From contig DIOL01000025.1 of assembly GCA_002423895.1 (NCBI GenBank), positions 1 to 22,351 of the forward strand: DNA of 22,351 nucleotides. The letters are read 5' to 3'. Below the pieces are notes generated by a model. The model saw only the letters and a program-made list of their open reading frames with translations. It searched no databases and was not told where the DNA came from. The first letter of the stretch is position 1. Every line of letters begins with the position of its first letter. This DNA comes from Bacteroidales bacterium UBA5515 (GTDB lineage Bacteria > Bacteroidota > Bacteroidia > Bacteroidales > P3). Position numbers and translations under genes: made by a program. Shown in pieces: positions 8,616 through 16,072 of the stretch.

Positions 8616-9293
8616 TTATCTTATTAATATTTCTGGTCGTCTTTCCTTTGTGCGCTTTATTGATTGTTCAATATTCCAATTGTCAATTAGTTTCTGATTT
8701 CCTGAAAGTAAAACATCGGGAACCTTCCATCCATTAAATTCTGCAGGACGTGAATAAACTGGAGGTGAAACTAAATCATTTTGAAAAGAATCTGTTAAAG
8801 CAGAAGTTTCATCATTTAAAACTCCAGGAATTACTCTAATAATTGCATCAGAAATTACCGCAGCAGCCAACTCACCTCCACTTAATACATAATTACCAAT
8901 TGATATTTCTCTTGTTATTAAATGTTCTCTTACTCTTTCATCAATTCCTTTATAGTGTCCACAAAGAATACATATATTGTTTTTGAGCGAAAGTTCATTT
9001 GAGACTTGTTGATTTAATATTTCACCATCAGGCGCAGTGTAAATTATTTCATCATATTCTCTCTTTTCTTTTAAATCTTTCAAACAATTATATATAGGTT
9101 CAATCTGCATAACCATTCCTGCAGCTCCTCCATAAGCGTAATCATCAACACTCTTGTATCTATTTAAAGCATAATCCCTCAAATTATGAAATTCTACACT
9201 AACAATTCCTTTGTTTTGTGAACGTTGCATAATTGAATGCGAAAAAATATTTGAAAGTAGTTCTGGAAAAAGTGTAATTATATCTATATGCAT
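8616..9293 (-). CDS. trmD: tRNA (guanine-37-N1)-methyltransferase TrmD
   Basis: TrmD transfers a methyl group from S-adenosylmethionine to N1 of G37 in tRNAs that read CNN-type codons, which prevents +1 frameshifting. At 225 residues it is close to the usual 225-255. The N-terminus MHIDIITLFPELL is typical. The deep trefoil knot that binds the cofactor is marked by LCGHYKGIDERV (about residues 102-113) and EISIGNYVLSGGE (about 121-133). The segment PPVYSRPAEFNGWKVP is the conserved linker region. The C-terminal domain is short but complete. It is not next to rpsP, rimM or rplS, its partners in many other bacteria. I see no clear TAnnTTTG promoter in the 230 bp upstream. Confidence 0.96.
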   Translation of the reverse strand: MHIDIITLFPELLSNIFSHSIMQRSQNKGIVSVEFHNLRDYALNRYKSVDDYAYGGAAGMVMQIEPIYNCLKDLKEKREYDEIIYTAPDGEILNQQVSNELSLKNNICILCGHYKGIDERVREHLITREISIGNYVLSGGELAAAVISDAIIRVIPGVLNDETSALTDSFQNDLVSPPVYSRPAEFNGWKVPDVLLSGNQKLIDNWNIEQSIKRTKERRPEILIR

Positions 9294-9524
9294 ATTATTC
9301 TTATTTGTTATTCTGATTACGATTTATTGATATATTAGTTGCATAATCCTTCATATTTTAAATCTTTTTTACTTTAAAAACTAATCTATCAAATCTTTTT
9401 TTAACACATATTCTTTCATTATTCTTCCAAGAACATAAAACCAAGATGAGCAACTATCTCTTTTATAGAGAACATTTAATGAAATAATTTATAAAAATAC
9501 ATTCCACTTTTCAAAATAATTTTG
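9294..9524. other. Non-coding stretch upstream of trmD
   Basis: This AT-rich stretch has no supported reading frame, tRNA or strong hairpin. It must hold the minus-strand promoter for trmD, but I find no convincing TAnnTTTG match there. Confidence 0.4.
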
Positions 9525-9532
9525 TATATTTG
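9525..9532 (+). promoter_or_regulatory. Orphan promoter-like -7 element
   Basis: TATATTTG followed by CA is a full match to the TAnnTTTG -7 consensus. No gene follows for more than 500 bp. No clear TTTG lies at the -33 position, which weakens the call. If active, the transcript would begin near 9539 and pass through the hairpin at 9558-9580 and the palindrome array at 9627-9688. Confidence 0.35.
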
Positions 9533-9557
9533 CATATATAAACCATTCATTAGGTTT

Positions 9558-9580
9558 ATTTAGGACTATTTATCCTAAAT
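9558..9580 (+). other. Stem-loop between orphan promoter and palindrome array
   Basis: ATTTAGGA (9558-9565) pairs perfectly with TCCTAAAT (9573-9580) across a 7-nt loop. No T-run follows, so it is not a simple terminator. It could be the 5' structure of a small RNA or an operator. The self-complementary TTTCCGGAAA follows at 9585-9594. Confidence 0.4.
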
Positions 9581-9626
9581 CCAATTTCCGGAAAACAAAC
9601 TCCAATCCCTAAAATATATGAAAAAA

Positions 9627-9688
9627 AAAGATGCACATCTTTTATAGTGAAAGATGTGCATCTTTTGGTATGAAAGATGTGCATCTTT
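9627..9688. repeat. Three-copy palindrome array, exact 23-bp pitch
   Basis: Three copies of a 16-bp near-palindrome start at 9627, 9650 and 9673. The first is AAAGATGCACATCTTT and the other two are AAAGATGTGCATCTTT, its exact reverse complement. Only the central two bases (CA or TG) break perfect symmetry. The 7-bp spacers differ (TATAGTG and TGGTATG). A lone AAAG falls in phase at 9696, possibly the remnant of a fourth unit. The design matches the array at 62-182, although the core is unrelated. Each unit could form a tight hairpin in RNA. Function is unknown. Confidence 0.9.
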
Positions 9689-9988
9689 GGGGTAAAAAGT
9701 CTTCGTTTAATAAGTTTTTTATAAGGAGTTTGTAGATTTATTCGCCGTTTAGACAGAATTATTCACTATTTAATTTCAAAAAAATAAGGATTATTTCCAA
9801 AGAAAAGTCTGACTTTTTGAGTTGATAAATCAGTCTTTTAGTGTATAATATCTTCTTCTAAATGCAAAAACAGGAAGTCTAAATAAAAAACAAACTCTAT
9901 TTATTGAAATGAGGGTTAATTTTTTTAAGTCAAGACAATTTAATCAAAACTATTACTGTTTAATTTGTAATTTTATTCTTAGTGCATA
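9689..9988. other. Non-coding stretch after the second palindrome array
   Basis: No reading frame with coding character is present. It contains the 15-bp odd palindrome AAAAGTCTGACTTTT (9803-9817), and 22 bp further on a similar but degraded sequence at 9825-9839. These may be the worn remains of a third array. Nothing else stands out. Confidence 0.4.
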
Positions 9989-10017
9989 TTGGCTTATTAA
10001 AAATTATTGTATATTTG
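9989..10017 (+). promoter_or_regulatory. Bacteroidota-type promoter for the 10071 operon
   Basis: TTGG at 9989-9992 and TATATTTG at 10010-10017, with a 17-bp spacer, fit the -33/-7 pattern of the phylum. The expected start is near 10023, leaving about 48 nt of leader before the ATG at 10071. It would drive the overlapping genes that run to 15085. Confidence 0.6.
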
Positions 10018-10070
10018 CTTTCTGAATAATATCCTTGTGGGATTGTCGTTAATGAATAAAATTAATAGAT

Positions 10071-11492
10071 ATGAATTTTTTAGTTCAATATAAAAGCATA
10101 TTAATAGCACTTGTTTGCCTACCAATTATTGGTTTTTCTCAAAAAAATTTAGAAAAGTCTTCGCCTGATTTTCAGTATGAAGATTATTCTAATTTTCTCC
10201 AATTTATGACAAAACCTAATGCACTAACTAACCAAACTCTATACTTGCCTAAAATTTCTGATACAATTGGTAAGTACTTTTTTGTAGGTGAGATTGCAAC
10301 TCCAGAAAAAGAAGATTATAATAATATAGATTATTACCAGCTTAAAAGAATGTCTGCAAAAAGACTGAAAGAAATGGAAAATAATTGGTTTGTTGTTGTA
10401 GGATATATTGCTGATAAGATTGCTTATGATAAGGTTTACTATGCTGATTATGAAAAACAAGACTTTAAAACTTTAAGATACGATTTTATTAAATTGGTTG
10501 TTGGAAACACTGAAGATACAGTATTTTATAAATATGATGATTTTTGGAATCGTTACAACTTTCCTTTTGTTCCGATGTCTTATTATAATGCAAATAAAAA
10601 TGAATATCCCAAGAATAAATATTCAAATGAAGATTTAAGTTTAGCAACTTATGATAGGAATACTAATTATGCATTTATTCCTAAAAATCTTGTAGGAGAA
10701 AGACTATATTTACCTGTTTTAACTCAAGAAAACTATGAAAGACTATACAATGGAACAAGATTATATAATTATGATGATGATAGTAGAAAATATTCTTTTG
10801 CTCCAATGCCACAAGGTAAAGCAAAACAAATGCAAGGAAAAACTTATTTAGTTGCAGACTGGGTGCATGATGCAGAAGGATTGACTGATGTTTATTTAAA
10901 ATTGGTTGTTCCTGGTTCAAGAGATACAGCTTATTATAAATATCCAATTGTAAGTCAAAGAAGTGTATTCCCTTTTGTTGTTGAATCATTTTTGAAAAAT
11001 GCTAAAGAAGATTATTTGTATAGAGAATTTGTATACAGAGGAGAAAAGTACAAAACAACTGTAATTGATACAAAGCGTAAAACACCTGTTACAATTAATC
11101 GTGGTGATGTTTTCCAATGTATTGATTTCTTGGTTAAAGATGGTAAATTCCAAATGCTTTTAAGAAATAAAAAAGGAAGAAAATTCTATCTTGCTGCTGA
11201 TTACAATTTGGGAGATAAACTAAGTTTCTCAAATTCATTGATTGAAGGAAATAAAGTTTTGAAGTATAAAGATACTTACACTACACATTTTAATGCAATC
11301 CTTCAAAAGGAATTAATTCCTACAATGACAATTAATATGGCACAAATGTCTTGGGGAAAACCTGAAAGAGAAGTAATGAATAATTTTGATGGAAGTAATC
11401 GTCATTGGTTCTATTTTGGAAATATATATATTATCTATAAGAACAATAAGCTTTATCGAGTAGCAATGATTCCTAAAGATTTACGTCTATGA
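10071..11492 (+). CDS. Secreted protein of unknown function with internal duplication
   Basis: This 473-residue protein has a signal peptide (about 1-23, ending IGFSQ). Two similar halves can be seen: IKLVVGNTEDTVFYKY, then FPFVP (residues 140-168), matches LKLVVPGSRDTAYYKY, then FPFVV (276-304). Each is preceded by a LYLP segment, and the spacing is about 136 residues. A third, distinct region at the C-terminus (about 420-473, MAQMSWGKPEREV, then WFYFGNIYIIYKNNKL) resembles the small SmpA/OmlA-like or BLIP-like fold found in envelope proteins. There is no lipobox, T9SS domain or enzyme motif. Its stop codon overlaps the start of the TPR gene (ATGA), so translation is coupled. I do not recognise the family; a periplasmic or outer-membrane role is likely. 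Confidence 0.75.
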   Translation: MNFLVQYKSILIALVCLPIIGFSQKNLEKSSPDFQYEDYSNFLQFMTKPNALTNQTLYLPKISDTIGKYFFVGEIATPEKEDYNNIDYYQLKRMSAKRLKEMENNWFVVVGYIADKIAYDKVYYADYEKQDFKTLRYDFIKLVVGNTEDTVFYKYDDFWNRYNFPFVPMSYYNANKNEYPKNKYSNEDLSLATYDRNTNYAFIPKNLVGERLYLPVLTQENYERLYNGTRLYNYDDDSRKYSFAPMPQGKAKQMQGKTYLVADWVHDAEGLTDVYLKLVVPGSRDTAYYKYPIVSQRSVFPFVVESFLKNAKEDYLYREFVYRGEKYKTTVIDTKRKTPVTINRGDVFQCIDFLVKDGKFQMLLRNKKGRKFYLAADYNLGDKLSFSNSLIEGNKVLKYKDTYTTHFNAILQKELIPTMTINMAQMSWGKPEREVMNNFDGSNRHWFYFGNIYIIYKNNKLYRVAMIPKDLRL

Positions 11493-12904
11493 ACGAAGAA
11501 TTTGACGAATTAGATGAGGATTTAAACGAACTGATTGAAAAGTTTGAGAATTGCTTATTTAATGACCAAAGTTGTTTTTTTGATTCTGAAGACTTATTAG
11601 AAATTATTGATCATTATTTTGCTTCTGATGCAACTCAAATGGCAAAATCAGCAGTTGAGTTTGCTTTAAGCCTTTATCCTAATGAAATTAAATTTCTAAT
11701 TAGGCAAGCTCAATGTATTTCTTTAGAAGAATCTCCACAAAAAGCAATAAAAATTTTAGAAGAGCAAAGAGAAAAAACTCCTAATGATGATAGTCTAATT
11801 TTTGCTTTAGCAACATTATATTCTCAAGCAGGTTTAAGTTCTAAAGCTATAAATCTTTATCAATATCTTCTTAAATTAGATGATAAAGATATTGAAACAT
11901 ACATATTATTAGGAGAAGAATATGTCTCTACTGAAAACTATTCTTCAGCAGTAAAAGTTTTTAAGAAAGCACTTTTAATTAGTCCTACAGATGAATCTTT
12001 ACTGCAAAATTTTGCTTATGCTGCTCAATTTCTTGATGATACTGAATCTTCAGTTTTGTTTTTAAAGAAGCTATGTGAAAAAAAACCTTTTTCAGAACAA
12101 AATTGGATAGCTTATTCAAATTTACTTTTCAATACAGAAAACTATTTTGATGCAATTACTGCATTGGATTTGGCAATTGCAATAAATGACAAAAATGCTG
12201 AAGCTTATCTAAGTAAAGCTGAAGCTTATATTTCTCTGGAGAATTATTCTGAAGCAATTAATTGTTTTCATGAAGCTCTTGAAATAAAACCAGATGAACA
12301 TATTATTCTTTTCTTTTTAGGTGATGCTTATGAAAAGCAAAACAATTTCGAAAAGGCTATTTATTATTTTAAAGAAGCTACTAAGAAACTTGAATTTTTC
12401 GCAGATGCATGGTTGGGATTAGCTATGAGTTATTTTGAAAAAAATGATTTTACTAATGCTGAACCAAACATTAAAAGAGCAATTGAACTTGAACCTCAAA
12501 ACATTCATTATAAACTCACTTATGCAGAAATGTTATATAAAGAGAACTATATAAGTTTAAGTGAAGATATATATCAATCTCTTTATGAAGAAGGTGAAGA
12601 ATTGGCAATAGTTACAATAAACTGGGCAATGGCAATGGTGTCAAATAATAGACTGATGGAAGCTATTAATCTATTAAGAGAAACCATAGATAACAATAAA
12701 TTTGAAGAACCTGGCATTTATTTTACACTAATTGAATTGTCTTCAAGAGAATCATATTTAAAAGATCATTTAGAAGATTATCTGTTTAGACTTTTGCTCA
12801 ATTATGATGTGTCTTTAAAAATGTTAGAAGAATATTGTCCTTCTCTATTAAAAAATCCTAATTACGAAACCCTAATTAAAACATATATTAATGAAAAAGA
12901 TTAA
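11489..12904 (+). CDS. Tetratricopeptide (TPR) repeat protein
   Basis: This 471-residue protein has no signal peptide or membrane helix and a very acidic N-terminus (Glu/Asp-rich in the first 20 residues), so it is probably cytoplasmic. Residues about 50-360 form a run of some nine 34-residue TPR helical hairpins, recognisable from repeated A-Y and A-I/L pairs with Asp-Pro or Lys-Pro turns (for example EALEIKPDEH, RAIELEPQN). TPR arrays hold protein partners, and no catalytic domain is attached. The ATG overlaps the stop of the upstream secreted-protein gene by 4 bp, and its 3' end overlaps the next gene by 14 bp, so it sits inside an operon. The partner is unknown. Similar TPR proteins near the shikimate dehydrogenase gene occur in other Bacteroidales. 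Confidence 0.88.
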   Translation: MNEEFDELDEDLNELIEKFENCLFNDQSCFFDSEDLLEIIDHYFASDATQMAKSAVEFALSLYPNEIKFLIRQAQCISLEESPQKAIKILEEQREKTPNDDSLIFALATLYSQAGLSSKAINLYQYLLKLDDKDIETYILLGEEYVSTENYSSAVKVFKKALLISPTDESLLQNFAYAAQFLDDTESSVLFLKKLCEKKPFSEQNWIAYSNLLFNTENYFDAITALDLAIAINDKNAEAYLSKAEAYISLENYSEAINCFHEALEIKPDEHIILFFLGDAYEKQNNFEKAIYYFKEATKKLEFFADAWLGLAMSYFEKNDFTNAEPNIKRAIELEPQNIHYKLTYAEMLYKENYISLSEDIYQSLYEEGEELAIVTINWAMAMVSNNRLMEAINLLRETIDNNKFEEPGIYFTLIELSSRESYLKDHLEDYLFRLLLNYDVSLKMLEEYCPSLLKNPNYETLIKTYINEKD

Positions 12905-13646
12905 GTTTATTCTATTATTTATTTTTGTTTTTGGATTTATTTCAAACTCATTTGCTAATTTAAATTCAGAAACTACTACCACAATACCTGTTCAAAATCA
13001 AAAGAAACAAACAAAAGTTGAGCAAATTACTTCTTGGTATATGGATAATATGAATTATGGAACAATAACTCTTTTGATGACAATAGAAAGTTCATTTATA
13101 CCTTTCCCTTCTGAAGTTGTTGTCCCTCCTGCTGCCTATAAAGCAAGTAAGGAAGGAAGTGATTTAAATATATTTTTAGTTATTGTTTTTGCAACTATTG
13201 GTGCAATAATTGGAGCATTAATTAATTATTTTCTTGCTTTATGGTTGGGAAGACCAATTGTTCATAAGTTTGCTGATTCAAAATTTGGAAAATTATGTCT
13301 TTTAAGCAGTGAAAAGGTAACTAAAGCAGAAAACTATTTTGTTAAACATGGTAGAAGCTCAACCTTTATTGGAAGATTGGTTCCTGGCATTCGTCAATTA
13401 ATTTCAATACCAGCTGGTTTAGCAAAAATGCCATTACTACCTTTTGTTTTATTTACAACTCTTGGTGCAGGTGTATGGAATATTATTTTAGCATTATTAG
13501 GTTATTTAGCACATGGTCAAGCCGATTTAATTAATGAATATAGTTCAGAACTTTCTTATATATTGCTTGGACTTGGAGTTTTATTTGTAGCATATTTGGT
13601 TTACAGTAATTTTATTAAAAAGAAAAAAGCAAGTAGTCAAAAATAG
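12891..13646 (+). CDS. DedA-family (SNARE-associated/VTT) membrane protein
   Basis: This is a 251-residue inner-membrane protein. DedA proteins are linked to undecaprenyl-phosphate or phospholipid translocation, proton-motive force and envelope stress resistance. The key family features are present: an acidic residue before the re-entrant loop (Glu66) followed by PFPSE (71-75), and the arginine motif FIGRLVPGIRQLISIPAG (159-176) with Arg162 and Arg168. An unusual N-terminal extension of about 45 residues begins with a hydrophobic, signal-like helix (4-22), then a Thr/Gln/Lys-rich linker. A later start is not obvious, since the first in-frame Met after it (Met51) is just before the core. The gene starts inside the 3' end of the TPR gene (14-bp overlap) and ends 4 bp before aroE. 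Confidence 0.9.
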   Translation: MKKIKFILLFIFVFGFISNSFANLNSETTTTIPVQNQKKQTKVEQITSWYMDNMNYGTITLLMTIESSFIPFPSEVVVPPAAYKASKEGSDLNIFLVIVFATIGAIIGALINYFLALWLGRPIVHKFADSKFGKLCLLSSEKVTKAENYFVKHGRSSTFIGRLVPGIRQLISIPAGLAKMPLLPFVLFTTLGAGVWNIILALLGYLAHGQADLINEYSSELSYILLGLGVLFVAYLVYSNFIKKKKASSQK

Positions 13647-13650
13647 AATA

Positions 13651-14427
13651 ATGAAGATTAAACTCTTTGGTTTAATTGGTTATCCATTAGAACATTCTTT
13701 TTCTGAGTCTTATTTTAAAGAGAAATTTCTCAGAGAAGGAATTGAAAATTGTATTTACAAAAATTTCGAGGTCTCTTTGTTAGAAGATTTTATTAGTAGA
13801 GTAAAATCAAGTAATCCTAAAAGTAATTATAATGAACTTGAGGGTTTTAATATTACAATGCCTTATAAAGAAGAAATAATCCCTTATTTAGATTTTTTAG
13901 ATAATGAAGCTAAAGAAATTGGTGCTGTTAATGTTGTAAGAATAGAAAAAAAAGAAAATCAAAAAAATTTAAAAGGATATAATACAGATACTTTTGGTTT
14001 TGAGAAATCTTTATTGGAAAATCTTGAAAATACGAATATTATGGCTCTTATCTTAGGTAGTGGAGGAGCTTCAAAAGCAGTTTCTTTTACACTTAAAAAA
14101 CTAAATATCCCATTCAAAATTCTAACTCGAAAATCTATTCTTTCAGACAATGAAATTAATTATTCTTCACTCACTCCTACTTTAATTGAAACACACAAGT
14201 TAATAATTAATACAACTCCATTAGGAATGTTACCTTATTTAATGCAAATGCCAGATATTGACATTGAATATATTACTAACAAACATATTGTTTTTGATTT
14301 GATATATAATCCTGAAGAAACTCTTTTACTTAAGATGGCAAAAACAAAAGGGGCAAAAACAATTAATGGATTTGATATGCTTTGCTATCAAGCAGAAGAA
14401 TCGTGGAGGATTTGGAATGCCAGATAA
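13651..14427 (+). CDS. aroE: Shikimate dehydrogenase
   Basis: AroE reduces 3-dehydroshikimate to shikimate with NADPH in aromatic amino-acid synthesis. The protein has 258 residues, normal to slightly short. Substrate-binding serines Ser16 and Ser18 lie in GYPLEHSFS. The catalytic pair is Lys73 in NITMPYKE and Asp113 in GYNTDTFGF. The Rossmann nucleotide loop is LGSGGAS (135-141). Further family markers are GAVNVV, NTTPLGM, and the C-terminal GFDMLCYQAEESW. It begins 4 bp after the DedA-family gene, and its last 11 bp overlap the M50 gene start. The other shikimate genes are not in this window. Confidence 0.96.
   Translation: MKIKLFGLIGYPLEHSFSESYFKEKFLREGIENCIYKNFEVSLLEDFISRVKSSNPKSNYNELEGFNITMPYKEEIIPYLDFLDNEAKEIGAVNVVRIEKKENQKNLKGYNTDTFGFEKSLLENLENTNIMALILGSGGASKAVSFTLKKLNIPFKILTRKSILSDNEINYSSLTPTLIETHKLIINTTPLGMLPYLMQMPDIDIEYITNKHIVFDLIYNPEETLLLKMAKTKGAKTINGFDMLCYQAEESWRIWNAR
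14405..14410 (+). promoter_or_regulatory. Shine-Dalgarno sequence deciding the M50 start
   Basis: GGAGGA lies 6 bp before the ATG at 14417. Strong Shine-Dalgarno sequences are rare in this phylum and absent before most starts here. It supports ATG 14417 over the in-frame ATG at 14366, although it also lies in the conserved Trp-Arg-Ile codons of aroE and could be coincidence. Confidence 0.45.
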
Positions 14428-15085
14428 GATATTTATAATTGTAAGTTTGATATTAATAATCTTAGTTATTAGAATTAAGAATATAGGAATAGCATTTCGT
14501 TCAATCAATACTCTAATTCACGAACTTTCACATGCTTTTATGGCTCTTTTAACTGGTGGGCAAGTAAGCGAAATAAAACTTAATGATAATGCTTCAGGTT
14601 CATGCACTACAAAATCCAAAGGTAAATTTAAAGTGTTTTTAGTCTCCAGTGCTGGATATATTTTTTCTGCACTATTCTCCTACTTGCTTTTTTATTCATT
14701 AGGTAAGTCTTGGAACCATTATTTCTTTTATTTTTTCTTATTTATCTCCATTATTGCACTAATATTTTGGATAAGAAACCTCTATGGAATACTTTGGACT
14801 TTGATTTTTGCTTCATTAAATCTTGCATTAATTCTTATCCCTAATACAATTATTAATTTTTCCAACCATATTCTAATGGTATTTGGATTTATAATTGCTA
14901 TAGATAATTTTTTTGCAACCTTATTGCTTTGTTATATTTCAATAACTCAACCCAAAAAAGCTGGTGATGCTACCAATATTGCCAAAACAACAAAAATTCC
15001 AGCAATATTTTGGGCTTTGATTTTTCTATCAATATCTATTCTAATTGGCTATAAATCATATCTTATATTCTTGCCACTTTTTTAA
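14417..15085 (+). CDS. M50-type membrane metallopeptidase
   Basis: From ATG 14417 this is a 222-residue polytopic membrane protein. The zinc-binding HExxH motif is HELSH at residues 35-39, in a hydrophobic helix and followed by AFMALLTGGQV, the arrangement of the peptidase M50B-like group (site-2-protease relatives). About six hydrophobic helices follow. The third metal ligand is not certain; Asp in AIDNFF near residue 173 is a candidate. An ATG 51 bp upstream would add 17 residues lying wholly within aroE; the Shine-Dalgarno-like GGAGGA favours 14417. It is the last gene of the operon starting at 10071, and the next gene has its own promoter. The substrate is unknown. It has no PDZ domain, unlike RseP. 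Confidence 0.78.
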   Translation: MPDKIFIIVSLILIILVIRIKNIGIAFRSINTLIHELSHAFMALLTGGQVSEIKLNDNASGSCTTKSKGKFKVFLVSSAGYIFSALFSYLLFYSLGKSWNHYFFYFFLFISIIALIFWIRNLYGILWTLIFASLNLALILIPNTIINFSNHILMVFGFIIAIDNFFATLLLCYISITQPKKAGDATNIAKTTKIPAIFWALIFLSISILIGYKSYLIFLPLF

Positions 15086-15146
15086 ATTATAAAGATAGAT
15101 TCAAAACTATTAGAAAGAATATAAAGTTTTCACCAATAATATTCTT

Positions 15147-15180
15147 TGATTTTTATAATGCATTTATTCATAAAAAATCA
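15147..15180. other. AT-rich imperfect inverted repeat between operons
   Basis: TGATTTTTAT (15147-15156) can pair with ATAAAAAATCA (15170-15180) with one bulged A. It lies about 60 bp after the M50 stop. There is no T-run behind it, so it is at best a weak terminator for the upstream operon. Bases 15086-15221 otherwise hold nothing I can name. Confidence 0.25.
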
Positions 15181-15221
15181 TATTTAATGCCTGCCTACAA
15201 AATATGTTTAATCTTTATTCG

Positions 15222-15250
15222 TTTGGTTTGTAAAAATATAACTATCTTTG
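15222..15250 (+). promoter_or_regulatory. Bacteroidota-type promoter at the bamD start
   Basis: TTTG at 15222-15225, a 17-bp spacer and TATCTTTG at 15243-15250 match the -33/-7 pattern. Transcription would be expected to start about 5-7 bp later, at 15255-15257, which coincides with the ATG at 15257. The mRNA may therefore be leaderless or almost so. Confidence 0.6.
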
Positions 15251-15256
15251 CAACTT

Positions 15257-16054
15257 ATGAATAATAGAAATTTATCCTTAATAGCTATTTTAATTTGCTT
15301 AATACTAACATCTTGTGCTGGAAGTAAACATAAAAAACTTCTTAAAAGCAATGATCATGAAGCAAAATATGAAGCAGCGGTTAAAGCTTTTAACCAAAAA
15401 GATTATTTTCACTCTACACAATTGTTTGAAAATCTTTTATTGTATTATCGTGGAAGAGATAAAGCCGAAAGTGTTAATCTGTATTACGCAAAAAGTCTTT
15501 TAGGTTCTGGTGATTATTATGGAGCTGGCTATCAATTTGAAAATTTTGTTCGTTGGTTCCCATTCTCAAAAGATGCTCAAGAAGCTCTTTTCCAAGCAGC
15601 TTATTGCAAGTATCTTGAATCACCTACTTATTCATTAGATCAAACTCTAACAAAAGAATCTCTTCAACAATTCCAATCATTTGTTGATAAATATCCTTCT
15701 TCTCCAAAGGTTAAGGAAGCAAATAAATATATGGATATTTTAAGAGATAAACTTATTAGAAAAGATTATGAGAACGCATACAATTACTATAAAACTGGCA
15801 ATTATCAATCAGCTCAAGCTTCATTAAAAACTTTTCTTAGCACATACCCAGATGCAAAATATAGAGAAGATGCAATGTATTATATAATTCTTGCAGGATA
15901 TAAATTTGCTGATAACAGTATTGCTGATAAAAAAGGTGAAAGATTTCAATCTGTAATTAATGAGTTTCAAAAGTTTGAAGCTCTTTACCCTGAATCTACA
16001 AAGCTTTCAGAACTAAAGAAGATTAATGAAATCTGTTTGGAAAAAGTAAAATAA
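15257..16054 (+). CDS. bamD: Outer-membrane assembly lipoprotein BamD
   Basis: BamD is the essential lipoprotein of the BAM complex that inserts beta-barrel proteins into the outer membrane. From ATG 15257 the product is 265 residues, with a lipoprotein signal and lipobox LTSC (Cys20 lipidated). TPR-like helical pairs typical of BamD/YfiO follow: AAVKAFNQKDYFHSTQLFENLL (two blocks near residues 38-60), LGSGDYYGAGYQFENFVRWFP, then KEANKYMDILRDKL and YYKTGNYQSAQASLKTFLSTYP. A TTG codon at 15248 could extend it by three residues but lies inside the promoter and is unlikely. rpoZ follows after 18 bp. The order bamD-rpoZ-coaBC-DUF4835 is a conserved Bacteroidota arrangement, which strengthens the call. 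Confidence 0.92.
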   Translation: MNNRNLSLIAILICLILTSCAGSKHKKLLKSNDHEAKYEAAVKAFNQKDYFHSTQLFENLLLYYRGRDKAESVNLYYAKSLLGSGDYYGAGYQFENFVRWFPFSKDAQEALFQAAYCKYLESPTYSLDQTLTKESLQQFQSFVDKYPSSPKVKEANKYMDILRDKLIRKDYENAYNYYKTGNYQSAQASLKTFLSTYPDAKYREDAMYYIILAGYKFADNSIADKKGERFQSVINEFQKFEALYPESTKLSELKKINEICLEKVK

Positions 16055-16072
16055 TAAAAATAAATATAGAAA

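Noticed and set aside
9618..9695. Two tiny reading frames across the second array (9618-9647 encoding MKKKDAHLL, and 9654-9695)
   Set aside because: Their lengths and codons follow directly from the repeat sequence. There is no start-site support, and no downstream gene is close enough to make a leader peptide likely.
10239..10989. Minus-strand reading frames inside the secreted-protein gene
   Set aside because: They are antisense shadows with no family features, while the plus-strand frame has a signal peptide, internal repeats and an operon position.
14366..14416. Upstream ATG for the M50 peptidase
   Set aside because: It would add 17 polar residues coded entirely within aroE. The ATG at 14417 has a GGAGGA sequence before it and yields a natural membrane N-terminus.
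15248..15256. TTG start for BamD, three codons upstream
   Set aside because: It overlaps the promoter -7 element, so it would probably not be in the mRNA. ATG 15257 gives a normal lipoprotein signal.
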